A DNA stretch of 64,000 nucleotides. Origin: Arbacia lixula. Taxonomy: Eukaryota; Echinodermata; Echinoidea; Arbacioida; Arbaciidae. Below, piece after piece: positions 53,356 through 64,000 of the stretch. The position numbers and the translations under genes are program-made. The stretch covers positions 6,279,284 to 6,343,283 of the forward strand of contig OZ022597.1 in the NCBI GenBank assembly GCA_963669155.1. The letters are read 5' to 3'. Each line of letters starts with the position of its first letter. The stretch's first letter is position 1. The notes under the pieces are model-generated. The model was not told the DNA's origin, did not search any database, and worked only from the letters and a program-made list of their open reading frames with translations.

Positions 53356-55865
53356 CAGATGAGAAGATACATGTATATTTACTCTACTTTATCTTCGACT
53401 CTTTTGCTGTAAGATCTAGCACTACATTGTCTTGATTTATTTGAAACAATACTTTCACTTGATAATAAGTTACAAACGCAACAATTTAAAAAAAAAAAAC
53501 GATATAAACAGAACGTTGTAAGTCACACGAAGATGAAAAGCGAAAAAAAAGTGACAAATTGGTTTGGTTTGGTTTTATTTCCGCATAAAAATCACACACA
53601 TTTCAAACATATACAATGAGATTCAATTTACGGCTGGTTGGCCATATTCTGCAGTAACTATAATGTTACCGCTGGTCTTCCATGGGGCCAGTTACAATGT
53701 ATATATTACGTAGAATTCAAGGAGTACATTTTGGTCAATGATGTTAACGTTTTTCCCAAGTACATTATATCAACAGTTCCAATGATATGGGCCCTATCAT
53801 TTTTAAATAATGATAATGATTTGTTGTTAGAAATAGTATGTTATGCAAATTGTTTAAATGTATTCAATAAGCGCGAGATGTAACATATTATGAATAGGAT
53901 AACAACGATATACATATACTTAAGATGTGAAAGCCAGAGAGGGAAGATAAGAAAAATAAAGGCTGCGAAAGAGAACATACAGAGTATCACATGGAGAGAA
54001 GAAGGGCTGAATAAAAAGATACAGATAAGTAGGAGGACAATCAAGGAGAGGGACAGAGTATGAAAAAGAGATGACAAACACGACAAAAGGAGATAGATGA
54101 AAAGAAGAAGAACGGGGAGAAGACGTTGTCAAGACTCATCTTACTTATTACGTAAAGAAGACGGTAATTCACTTTGATATGATTAGTCGAAGACTCAAGG
54201 TTTTATTGTCATCTATTACCGGTCGGCATATGACGCACACTTTGCAGTTGCCACAAAATTGACGTGATGACGTGATTATGAAAATTGAAGAAGAGAGACA
54301 GGGGTACAGACAGACATAAAGTGAAAACATATTTTGAGAGGGAAACCAAAAACGTGCACAGTACACTATGATCAAACACATATGCTTATCACACAGGTTC
54401 GTAATAACGTAAAATAGAAAGAGTTGTTTTTTATTATCTATTTTTGCGAATGTAAGTATAATACTTTCACAGACATGCAAACGTTGCACTCACATAGTTG
54501 ATTGAATACTTCATGTCCCCTAAGAACTTCCCAAATTTGTTCTATTAAATGAAATCAACACAGATGTCTTACTTTATATTTCTCTCTCGATCTTTGCTTT
54601 GAGATGCTAAGAGCACTTGGCATCTCAATGTCTATATTTTTCTTTCACACACACGCATACAAATCGCCTACAATCTCATTTCCTGTTTTGTTCATTCATT
54701 AATATTTCTTCCTCTCTTTGTTGTAATTGATTTTAATTGTCTTTACTAATATGTATCTTATGTTTTTTCTCATCCCAGCAGAATCATTTCAATGATTGGT
54801 TAACAAGGAAATAAAGTTGATAGTTGTATTCATTACTTTCGTGTCATAAACGGAAATCACCACCATCACAGACATATGAAGAGGAGTTAGTGTATTGCCT
54901 CTGTCCTGTCTTGCAATGAACCTGGGAAAAGATCCATGAATTTCTTGAATACAACATCGAAGAAGAAAAAGTTCTTCGTCTACAAGTATGATTCACCGGG
55001 TTTAATCATGTAGAACGTTTTGCTTAGAGGTGAAATCACTTGGGTTATTCATGTTCAAAGGAACAATCTTATTTTCCTCTCTCATTGGCCAGAGGCGAGG
55101 TGACCTAAGAGGATCATTATTCATCCTACCCTGAGATGGGTGAGGACATGCAGGAAAGGAACTTTAATAATGGAGTCTCAATAATGACACATACCCTGGA
55201 AGACAGACATGACCAATCTCGACCTTAGTCCAATGATAAAACGTGATCCGATTTGAAAAACAGTTCCTTCTCGGAAACGAACATATACAAATATAAACGG
55301 TTCTGAGGGATGTGGTCAAAACTACAGACAGACATGACAGAAGGTTGTTTAAAAACGCAATAATTATGTAATTGATTCTAGCGTAGTATACAAATGAAGC
55401 ACTTGTGTCATGACATGTCATGACTGTTAACCAATCAGGTAACATGATCAATCATATGAGGTATAAAATTGACATTAGAAATATAAGAGTTAGATGAATA
55501 TAAGAAGTATTATTGTTAGTAACTGCGGAAGTAGTTAAATTTTGTCGTAATAGCAGGAGTGAATTATGATAACAATAATGAAAGCAAAATACCTTTGTAA
55601 AAAATTTTTAGAAACGCGTATCTACAACATTGTTTGTAAAATCATCTTTCGTTTCAATTTGGAAATGTGTGGATACAACTAGATTTTATTTTGCCGTCTG
55701 CAGCTCATGTATGCTGCTTATTTTCTGATAATAGATTTTTTTATGTTTTATATGTAAACTTAGGAGATTGAATTTGATGTAATCATTACCATGAATTCGA
55801 CTTTCCACGACCTTGCGGCCTTCAATACCATGAATATATTGATAATTCTCTCCTCTGAATCAGAA
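53356..55865. other. Large unique AT-rich stretch
   Basis: About 2.5 kb with few simple repeats. A GGTTT pentamer repeat at 53561-53575 may be a retroposon tail. 53925-54125 is purine-rich. Frames of up to 106 codons are AT-rich and unassigned. No gene called. Confidence 0.4.
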
Positions 55866-56249
55866 CTATTCTCTGGCCTTGGGGAGAGGGGAATTTGAAG
55901 AAGGTGTCCCAAATTCCCAGGCTCGAGGAAAAGATGATTTCTTTTTGTAGATCAACCGTGAAATCGCGCTGCACCCAGGCATTAGAAACTTGTCCCTGGC
56001 AGAAGTAGGAAAATGGCCTTTGAAGATGTTGACGTTAAAGGACGCTTCGTGGATTATAATCATTCCTTGAATATTACATATTCTAGAAATGTGTTCTCGA
56101 AGTTGTTCTTCTGCCCAAAAGAAATTTAATCGATCAAGAACGGACGGCAAACAATCAATACGATGTGAACAAGATATCTGTGGTTCGCCAACAAAAATCG
56201 CCACATGTTCATTGCAGTTGCATTTCGATATTTCGTATTCTATCGTCAT
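55866..56249 (-). CDS. Hypothetical protein, weak single-exon candidate
   Basis: A 127-codon minus-strand frame from an ATG at 56249, the longest ATG frame in the window with balanced composition. The protein has several cysteines and charged residues in its first half and a lysine/serine-rich end; no signal peptide, membrane segment or domain is recognised. Upstream on the minus strand is a TATAAAG word (about 56438-56448) and downstream an AATAAA (about 55685-55690), which together would frame a short intronless transcript. The plus strand has an overlapping 92-codon frame, so a chance frame is quite possible. Confidence 0.2.
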   Translation of the reverse strand: MTIEYEISKCNCNEHVAIFVGEPQISCSHRIDCLPSVLDRLNFFWAEEQLREHISRICNIQGMIIIHEASFNVNIFKGHFPTSARDKFLMPGCSAISRLIYKKKSSFPRAWEFGTPSSNSPLPKARE

Positions 56250-56399
56250 GATTACAAGTGATCAGGAAATAGGATTACTGTTTAAGGTTTCATGCATCCG
56301 ATTGATTATAAAGAAAAATGTTTTCTTTGTGTCTGTGTGTTTTGGACCTGCGATTCAACGGTACTAATTCCGATACTTAGGTACTATCGCAATCGTGTA

Positions 56400-57030
56400 T
56401 ATTCCCTTATTGCATCTGTATGGCTAATAAAGTTATCTTTATAATATCGCTGATACAATTGATACGGTCTTGTTATATGGTGTGATTTTAACCTCACACA
56501 AGTTTTGTTCGATTTCTTACACTCTATATAAGCTTCCAAAATCCGCATTTGATATGTTTCAAAATGTTCCTCTTAAACATTGCAGAACTATATTTGTCGA
56601 CGGAACGTGTCACTTTACCGCACGTGCTACTAGTTATTTTTCCATCAATGACACGTGCATTGTTTTTTGTTAATGATGATAAAAGCCGCATTTTCATTTC
56701 ATCCTATCAATCATGAAAATGTTACACCTTTCGCTTCCAGAATTCCACAATACACTCCGGACACCCACAGGCCTTACAATCAGGTTTGAACGTGTACGGG
56801 TAATTAAGAAAAATCATACGGAAACCATGGAAACCTTTAACACCCCACGACTGGCGTTCTTGGCAGCGACGGGCGCATGAAGCGCGAGAGGAAATCTGTA
56901 CATGTGTCATGGCCGAATGGGCTTGGTAGATTGATATCAAATAAAGACCAGGAGGGCGTCGAACCTGGCTGTGCTGTCACGTGACTAGTGATTATGATCA
57001 TGTGATGACGTCATGAACCTCCTCTCCTAT
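56400..57030. other. Unique non-coding DNA
   Basis: No gene called. GTCGAACC at 56969 resembles part of tRNA box B and TGGCCGAATGG at 56910 resembles box A, but no tRNA fold forms. Confidence 0.4.
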
Positions 57031-57044
57031 CTCTCTTTCTTTGT

Positions 57045-57078
57045 ATATGTGTGTGTGTGTGTCTCTCTCTCTCTCTCC
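57045..57078. repeat. (GT)n and (CT)n microsatellite
   Basis: A short compound tract. Confidence 0.9.
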
Positions 57079-57259
57079 TGTCGTCTTTCTACCCGGCAAT
57101 GTTTTATCACACAACTAACATTCAAATCAACTTGATTATTATCGCTATCAGCACCACTATGATAGCTATCATTGTCATAATTCATAATTACCATTACCAT
57201 GGTCATCATTTGTTTAACCACTAGCACCAGCACCAATTAGATCATTTAGTTTCAATTGT

Positions 57260-57377
57260 CATCTAGCTCACGCTCACTTCCTCCTCCTCCTCCTCCTCCT
57301 CCTCCTCCTCCTCATCGTCATCGTCAATGTTAGAATTAACACTTACAACATCACCACGGCCATCATAATACTGTATT

Positions 57378-57414
<37 letters not shown>

Positions 57415-57720
57415 GTTTCATCATCACTATCATCGGTTCCACCACCACCACGGCCATCACCACTGTCCTTTATACATCACCATCGTTATCTTCATCATCC
57501 TCATAAAATACATAGACACAATCAACACGACCATCACCACTACCGTATACATCATCATCGTTATCGTCATCCTCACCAAATAGGTTGACACCGCCAACAT
57601 GATCATTACAATCATATTTATCATCAACAAATACATAGATACCACCAATACGATCATTACAATCATATTCATCCTCACCATCATTATAACAATCATCATC
57701 ACCATCGCAACCGTCCCCCT
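57260..57720. repeat. Degenerate CAT/CCT triplet minisatellite
   Basis: CTC run 57280-57313, ATC run 57378-57414, then a degenerate CAT region with higher-order units: CATCGTTATC at 57481 and 57556 (75 bp apart), and GATCATTACAATCATATT at 57601 and 57652 (51 bp apart). Unit lengths are multiples of three, so the minus frame stays open for 109 codons and encodes a repeated hydrophobic V/I/M pattern. I regard it as repeat-derived. Confidence 0.85.
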
Positions 57721-58195
57721 CATCCCAACAATAAGAGACGCCGAAGCGCTGAGTATTCGGTGACGCAGCCTACCATTTTTATACACTGGATGAGCGAGAA
57801 GAAAAAGATGAATGAATGGAGGAACTAGAGTCTCGCTAATTTCTATGAGTCATCCACGCAAACCATATTTTGCTAGTTTTTCCCCTGGATTTTATATCGT
57901 CGAAACACGTGTTCATTTCCCCTCTGGTCAAAGTACAGTCTCCGGTTGCAAAACAATATGAATTACGGTTTCTACTTTGTTCGCGGATACTAGTATTATT
58001 TTGTCTTATTTTGATTTGACGGTTTTCAAGGAAAACTGAGCAGGGCGTATTTGTGTATTGTTTTAATATATAAAGGTACGTATGCATTTTATGGCAAATT
58101 ACTACAATAATATACATATAACGATAAAGCGCTGTGAAAGTATATTGAATCTTTATGATGAGTTCATACTTTATCATACTAGTCGATAGGAAAGA
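57721..58195. other. Unique non-coding DNA
   Basis: No gene. The 160-codon minus frame at 57836-58318 begins in the neighbouring AG repeat, and its non-repeat part shows no motif I recognise. Confidence 0.35.
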
Positions 58196-58244
58196 GAAAC
58201 ACAGATAGAGAGATAGAGAGATAGAAAGAGATAGAAAGAGAGAA

Positions 58245-58282
<38 letters not shown>

Positions 58283-58295
58283 GGTGGGGGGGGGG
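58196..58295. repeat. (GATA/GA)n microsatellite with G9 run
   Basis: AGAGATAG units, AG run 58250-58279, and G-rich end 58284-58295. Confidence 0.95.
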
Positions 58296-58439
58296 TAGAG
58301 CAAAACGGATATGGGCATGATATGTATCTTTTATGTGAAATATGATTTCATATATGATCATTGCACAATAATTTCAGACTAATTATTTTAACAAAGTACT
58401 CATTTCAATGCATTTTTCGCCATTTTATACAATTTGAAC

Positions 58440-58610
58440 AGAGAGTACGAGAGAGAGAGAGAGTGAGAGAGAGAGAACGGGTAGAGGAGAGAGAGAGGGT
58501 AGAAAGAGAGAGGGAGGGGGAGAGAGAGCGATAGAAAGGAAGAGAGAGCGGGTGAGAGGGTAGAAAATGCGAGAGAGAGAGAGAGTGAGAGAGAGAGAGA
58601 GAGAAAGAGG

Positions 58611-58647
<37 letters not shown>

Positions 58648-58780
58648 AGAGAGAGCGGGTGAGAGGGTAGAAAGAGAGATGATGTGGTGTTTGGAGGCAA
58701 GGGGAGAGGGGGGCATACAGAGAAAGTGTGAGGGCAAGAGGGCATGATGGGGATGCGGAAGGGGAGGGGTTCGGATTAAA
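58440..58780. repeat. Purine minisatellite
   Basis: AG-rich DNA with a repeated GCGGGTGAGAGGGTAGAAA unit at 58549 and 58655 (106 bp apart) and a diverged version near 58478. Serine/leucine minus frames are artefacts. Confidence 0.85.
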
Positions 58781-59079
58781 GTCTCGGCCAATTCATCTCT
58801 CAAAATGTTAAAATCAAATACGTTAATATACGTTGGATAACGGGTTGTCACGCTCGCCTCTCCTAAATTACCGTATTAACCCAAATACTTAAACTAGACC
58901 CAATGTGCAAGAAAGAAGAATCCTTAATGCGTATAGCACATACATTATAAAAAATGAGTCAAGTTGTACTTATCATTGTGCGACTTTGCTTTTAGTTGAC
59001 CTCTCTATAAAATACAATTTCACGTCCATTGTAAACATGTTCGGTATCCTATAAATTATAATACAAATGAGAACGAGAT

Positions 59080-59186
59080 AGTAAGAGAGGGAGAGAAAGT
59101 GAGAGATAAAGAGTGGGAAATATGAATATAATTTAGTGGAAGATATCACGAAAGAGAGAGACAGAGACAGAGACAGAGACAGGGAC

Positions 59187-59223
<37 letters not shown>

Positions 59224-59300
59224 GCGAGAGTGACCGTACAAGCCACATACATACACATAGATCACAATAAGAGGAAGAGGGAGGGAGAGAGGCAGGAGGG
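59080..59300. repeat. (ACAGAG)n and (AG)n microsatellite
   Basis: Hexamer ACAGAG units at about 59159-59200, then AG to 59220, with A/G-rich flanks on both sides. Confidence 0.95.
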
Positions 59301-60002
59301 GGAGAAGGGGAGAAAAAAAATGTGTTTGGGGTTAATGCTTTTGATATAATCGTGGACCAAATTATACATCTCAATGTAATTTACTTTCATATTAAAACGC
59401 TTCGGAAGAGAAAAGGAAAAAAAAAGAAAAAGCGAACGAGATACAGAGCGAGGAAAAAGAAAAAAGCACACTAAAAAAACCTTCCCGATATCTACCACCA
59501 ATCATACACTCGCGTTCTCTAGCTCTTACTTTGTACATTTCTTCGTCACCAAGGAAACCAGTCAAACGTTACTGGGGTGATTCCACTTTATTGAGAGCAT
59601 AAAAGGGATGATTCATATTACAAATTCTTCTTGTTCTTGTTGATCTTCACTCTCTCGCTCCTTTAATTGCTAGAGAGAGATTCGTGACCACAAAATTAAC
59701 TGGTACGGGAATGGTAGTCTCCTATACCTAGCGGCTGTGGGTGGCCAAAGTTGCGAATACATTTTCAGTTGTTGCATCTATCAATTTGTGCTTACTACCG
59801 TGATGAAAGCAGCTGATTGTTTATGTGTGTTAATTACTATTTATTATGTATTAATATTTACCAGTGCACAAATGCAACGCTTGAACCAAATGTGACATAC
59901 AACATTTTCGTTAACAGAGCTTAATATAGAGTATGGGAAAAAGAAAGCTCGTAATATACATTACATTTCTTTTCTTGAAGGATAGCTTACAATATTTTCC
60001 GA
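59301..60002. other. Unique non-coding DNA
   Basis: A/G-rich to 59465. GTCACCAAGGAAAC near 59547 is a loose X-box match. No gene. Confidence 0.4.
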
Positions 60003-60048
60003 GATCCATCATGGAAAAGAAAATGAACTCATGTAAAGCCTTATTTAA

Positions 60049-60096
<48 letters not shown>

Positions 60097-60143
60097 ACTT
60101 AAATAAAGCTTTACAAGAGTTTATTTGCTTTTCCATGGTGGAT
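60003..60143. repeat. Inverted repeat centred on a TA microsatellite
   Basis: The ~50 bp arms (60003-60051 and 60094-60143) are complementary with few mismatches: GATCCATCATGGAAAAG on the left against CTTTTCCATGGTGGATA on the right, continuing through TGTAAAGC and TTATTTAA. A pure TA run (60052-60093) forms the centre. It is probably a small inverted-repeat element whose loop became a microsatellite. Confidence 0.85.
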
Positions 60144-60170
60144 ATACACACACACATATATATATATGTT

Positions 60171-61991
60171 TTCATTAGTGCATATAAACCTTCAATTTCG
60201 ATGGGGAAAAGTCAAGTTGACAAGGGGTCTGATTGGAAAGACTGTCAGAGAGATCTGATGGATGATGACTAACCTAGCTTTCATACCACTGGACAGACGG
60301 CCGGCCAGACGGACTGAGAAATATCCGTCTATGACGCATCATAAATGTTTGTCGGACACTCAAACCAATCTCTCTCATTTGCATGCTTAATAGATTTTGT
60401 GAGTCGATAAGATGCACTCAACCCCACAGTTTCATTTTTCTCTCATCGCCGAACCCGCACAAGGTTGATACCCAGTGAGGTTTTATGTTTTCTACTCATG
60501 ATATGAAGATGGAGAGCTTGAAAGGGACAATAGATCTAAGATATTGCAAAGTGAGTCTAGAATTAGTGAAGGAAATCTTTCGACAAGACTAGTTCATAAT
60601 GTTTGTTATGGGGAGAAAAAGTGAAGAGCTTAACAGGGCAATAAATTCTGACTAATTTCAATTGTATTTGGAATTAGATTTGAACAGAGCAAAAATAGAG
60701 TGAATGTGTCTTTAACAAAAAGGAAAATAAATCTTACAAATTGCAAAGTGAATACAGACTCATTTAACCGCAACTGAATAGTTCATATATAACATATAAC
60801 ATGTATGAAATATAAAAACATACAATGGTGAACTGAAAAGAAAGCCAAAAAAAAAATGACTCGGCAATGGTTAAAAGTGAAATTTTAGTCATATAGAATA
60901 GGATGTTGAAAGAAATGTAATCTTGAAATGTTAAGTCTTAAAAATTGATTTACGCCGTATGTTAACTCAAGGGGGCATCACAAACCAAGACCATTCTTGG
61001 AATAACGAATGAATATTTAGCAGTAAACAGTGATTTATTAATCGAAATATTACTTGGAATGGAGTCTTTGAACCATTTTGTCGAAAAGGAGAAAGTGAGA
61101 TGGGACGCTAGTTAGAGATAGATAAAGAGATAGAGAAGAAGAGGGAGGAAATGAAAAATGGATAGACCGAGACTGGTACATGGAAAGAAGTAGGGGAAGG
61201 TGGAGCAACAAGAAAAAACGCGAATGAATAATAATACAAAGTGAGAGTTAGAGAAACTTTAGGAAAGAGAAGCGAGATCAGCGATACAGTATAGCCCAAA
61301 TTGGCTTTCATGTCGCCCAATAAGCTTTCGTCATTCTTCCATTTCAAGAGCTAAGTCATCACTAATCAACTACCACGCCCATACACCGCATCGTGACAAT
61401 TTCGTGGTAGCTCAACGATGACTGCTCATGACACATCTACGGCAACCGGGCTCTAACCCTCCCCGGACGTCCGGGTAGACAGTGCAGTGTCAGCGCGGTG
61501 AAAGAGCACCGCATTGTACTGAGCGGCTGCAGCGATGCACCCACGTAAAACAATTACCACGTGGTTACGCTATCGTGCCACGCCCATCATGCCCATTGTG
61601 GGGTGGTATTGATGAATATGAATGGCGCGGCGCCACATTGCTATCGGCAGTAGATGTGAACAGAGACTCGCAGCTTCCCAAGAGTGCCCAAGTTTCCCTG
61701 TCTGAGCTTAACTCTGTCAAACAAAGTCATTAAACCTATTGTATGCAAGACGTGATGTTTTTCAAAAAGTTGTAGTGCTATTACTGGTAGATATATAAGG
61801 CAATTAGCACATGAAGAGTGAAGTAAGAAACACATAACACAAGTCACAATACATGCAACAAAAGAACAGAACAATTTCCTTCTTAGGCTCAACTGCTATA
61901 CGATTTTATCGATACCTCCGTACTGAAACGGTTAATCACTATTTACTAGTGATTTTCAATACAGAGTTAGAAACGGTTTGCAATTGGAAAA
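60171..61991. other. Large unique stretch
   Basis: About 1.8 kb without microsatellites except mild purine bias at 61080-61270. The 83-codon plus frame at 61482-61733 in a CpG-richer patch is unassigned. CGGTTAA near 61931 resembles one end of the ~90 bp family but has no partner. No gene called. Confidence 0.4.
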
Positions 61992-62130
61992 CAAACACCT
62001 GTGCTCTATACTAGCATGTAGAATATAGTTTACAATGTAACATTGATTAAGCAAACATTTCAACATATGCGCTCTATATGAATATATTGACTATAGTTTC
62101 CAATGTAACAATGATAAAGCAAACATTGTG
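61992..62130. repeat. 68 bp tandem duplication with SOX/FOX-like words
   Basis: GCTCTATA (62003 and 62071), TATAGTTT.CAATGTAACA (62024 and 62092) and AAGCAAACATT (about 62049 and 62117) repeat at 68 bp spacing. Each copy has ACAATG- or CAATG-type words next to AGCAAACA, cores typical of SOX and FOX factors. Confidence 0.8.
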
Positions 62131-63040
62131 CATGATACCTGAGAATGGGATTAAACCTGTAGCAAAACATATTTTACATTAGCTTTATATTTGATCTGAT
62201 ATCAAAGTTTACGCTTCAAACGTTTTCATTTGAAATATCTAATATCTGATTCAGTATGTAACCCAAGATTCGTTGATATCAACATAGATGGTATTAAGAT
62301 TCATATCAAAGTGAACGTTTGAACTCCGTGAATGCCGTTGTGAATAAAACACACTGTAAAAACATATCGTCCGATTATAAAGTTTTTTGTATTCAACTCA
62401 TTGGTCACGTACCATATAATCATACAGGAAATACATTTGGCAATCGTAATAGCATGAAATAATGCATTTGTTTGACAAACTTCTTATTTTCAGTTGGGCC
62501 TTGGTCATGTTTATAGTGTTTGTAGTATACAATGAGATCTTTACACTCAATACCACAACTTGGAGGTTTCTACTAGTTTTTACCAAATATTTTTACGCTC
62601 TCCTTAATGCTTTGAACGCAGATATATATTCTTTAGAGGCCACAAATCCAAGAAAATTCAAAGATCATCCACAGATCACGTCAAGGCAATGACTGAGTCA
62701 TTATACATCACGTGCACCGCATCAGCAGCAGTCAAGGTATTACCATTTAAGGCTCTTGGTATAAGAGTCTCCAGCAGCGAGTGGTGGTAGCCTGGTTGGT
62801 CACGCCCATTCTGATTGGTGGAAAGAGGCTGGGGTCTTCGCGGTTCGAAGGATTGATGACTCTCATTGGTTAGATATTATGTTGAGTCATTCTGATGACG
62901 ATTTGGCGGACTCTCTTTCGATTCCATGCCATGTTAATAGACGCAATGAGCTTCCTTGTAACCCTAATTATTAGTGATCTAGGAGGAATGTCAGCGTAGT
63001 GCCAGAAATCGGTTATAGGCGACTTGAGGATGATGGTGAT
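62131..63040. other. Unique DNA with paired TCF-like sites
   Basis: ATCAAAG (TCF/LEF type) occurs at about 62202-62208 and 62305-62311, both followed by GT..ACG and a TTCAAACG or TTTGAAC word, so the segment may be an old duplication. A 76-codon AT-rich frame with one hydrophobic stretch (62462-62692) is unassigned. Confidence 0.35.
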
Positions 63041-63041
63041 A

Positions 63042-63091
<50 letters not shown>
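63042..63091. repeat. (ATG)n microsatellite
   Basis: About 16 ATG/GAT units. Confidence 0.97.
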
Positions 63092-63092
<1 letters not shown>

Positions 63093-64000
63093 GTTCACAT
63101 GTAAGAATTAGTGAGATCTTGACCACAGTAGAAACATCAATGTTTAAATTTAATGTGTGATTGTCGATTAGGAAATATCAGTTTGTTTGAAGCATGTGGC
63201 ATTAATTAAAGTAAATTGAGATTCGAGCACAGTTTGTTATCATCGTTTGTATCGTAGAAAGTTGAAAAAAGTTAATACATTAGTAAGATTGCCATGTTCC
63301 CGGTTGTTTGTCCAAAGAAAATGAGGCATCAGGCTACAATTTTTTCTTATTGTCATGCATATTCAATTGTGTATGATAAGAAAAGAGAACATTTATTGGA
63401 TTCACTAAAACGCTCCTATCAGCAGGAATATGAGACTTTAAGCTATTGTTTGATACGAATTTGTAGTTATGATATAATGGTAGTATTCATATTACATTGA
63501 CAGCTAATTCGAATATTTAAATAATCAAAATGTTGACACGTGGATATTGGCAGGCAAATGGAATCATCTAAAGTGGTAGTAGTTGAAGTTGTTGAGATTA
63601 GTGGTGGGTGGTGGTGATATTTGGTGGTGGAGGGAGTGGGTTGATGGTGATGTAGTGGTGATGGGGAGAAACAAGTAAATATAAACTCATGAAGGGAAAG
63701 TCGGGGTGAAGTGTAACGAAGAATCCACAGAGTAATGAGAATGGAGTACAGATAAACGGATAAAGATCTCGCATGGGAAACCGACAGAGGGGGAAATAAG
63801 AAGAGAAAAAGATGAGGGAATGTGAGGGGAGGAAAAAGATGACAAATTGTAGCAATAGATGAAATTACTTTTTTATTTATTTTGGTCCACGCACATGCGT
63901 GGATATTAAAAAACAAATAAAGCTTGGAGAAGCCCTGGGCACACCACGAAACACAGAACAGTCAACCAAGACAAGAATTTTTTCCATCTAAGGAATTTTA
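63092..64000. other. Unique DNA with GGT/GAT triplet patch
   Basis: 63570-63665 is a degenerate GGT/GAT triplet region, and 63780-63835 is purine-rich. The minus frames of 85-149 codons there are compositional. No gene called. Confidence 0.45.

Noticed and set aside
56905-56985. Possible tRNA: box A-like TGGCCGAATGG and box B-like GTCGAACC
   Set aside because: The T-loop is not in the right context, acceptor and anticodon stems do not pair, and the box order and spacing do not give a cloverleaf.
57836-58318. 160-codon minus frame
   Set aside because: It starts in an AG repeat and its remaining part has no motif; no splice, promoter or poly-A support.
62462-62692. 76-codon frame with a hydrophobic stretch
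   Set aside because: AT-rich DNA readily gives phenylalanine, leucine and isoleucine-rich segments; no signal or family match.
62755-62840. Possible pol III unit with GGTTCGAAGGATT
   Set aside because: Box B departs from consensus at the last bases and no box A with the required A is upstream.

Overview
The window looks like animal nuclear DNA with no gene I can identify. It is AT-rich. No open frame longer than about 130 codons is free of simple repeats. It is saturated with microsatellites (AG/CT, GAA/TTC, CTAT, CA, ATG, ACAG and G or C homopolymers) and with small palindromic DNA-transposon remnants. I see no bacterial operon structure, no rRNA, no intact tRNA, no CRISPR array and no autonomous transposase. 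The texture resembles genomes of marine invertebrate deuterostomes, and an echinoderm such as a sea urchin would fit, but that is a judgement from general appearance and not a match to a known locus. I read the window as intergenic DNA or the inside of a large intron.

Layout. 1-6360: microsatellites (GAA at 475-622, CT at 3239-3330, TTC at 4632-4923), one truncated copy of a ~500 bp TTAA-flanked palindromic element (3716-4022), and a small cluster of homeodomain-type sites (5440-5570). 6365-7950: the most complex locus, a dispersed repeat of ~300 bp followed directly by a ~1.25 kb nested foldback array. 7951-13040: a kilobase of pyrimidine-rich DNA, a long TTC tract, a tRNA-derived SINE-like fragment on the minus strand, and the first copies of a ~90 bp TTAA palindrome. 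13041-25490: four more copies of the ~500 bp family (three full length), more ~90 bp copies, purine-rich tracts, a degenerate GAT tract, an X-box-like motif and a third inverted-repeat element. 25491-34270: mostly unique AT-rich DNA with a possible regulatory segment (31130-31500) and a purine minisatellite (31855-32240). 34271-51500: very microsatellite-dense, with more ~90 bp copies, a second copy of the dispersed repeat (45160-45475), a CpG-rich patch (41165-41390) and a near-perfect hairpin with ETS-like arms (47592-47666). 51501-64000: mostly unique, with a degenerate CAT-triplet minisatellite (57260-57720), an inverted repeat centred on a TA microsatellite (60003-60143), a 68 bp duplication carrying SOX/FOX-like sites (61992-62130) and an ATG tract.

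The organising theme is non-autonomous TTAA-targeting elements: at least fourteen ~90 bp copies and five ~500 bp copies in 64 kb, with a separate nested foldback complex. The ~500 bp family carries a cAMP-response-element core overlapping an E-box in each arm, so it could have scattered transcription-factor sites; that is inference. A few open frames with balanced composition are listed at low confidence. None has a recognisable domain.
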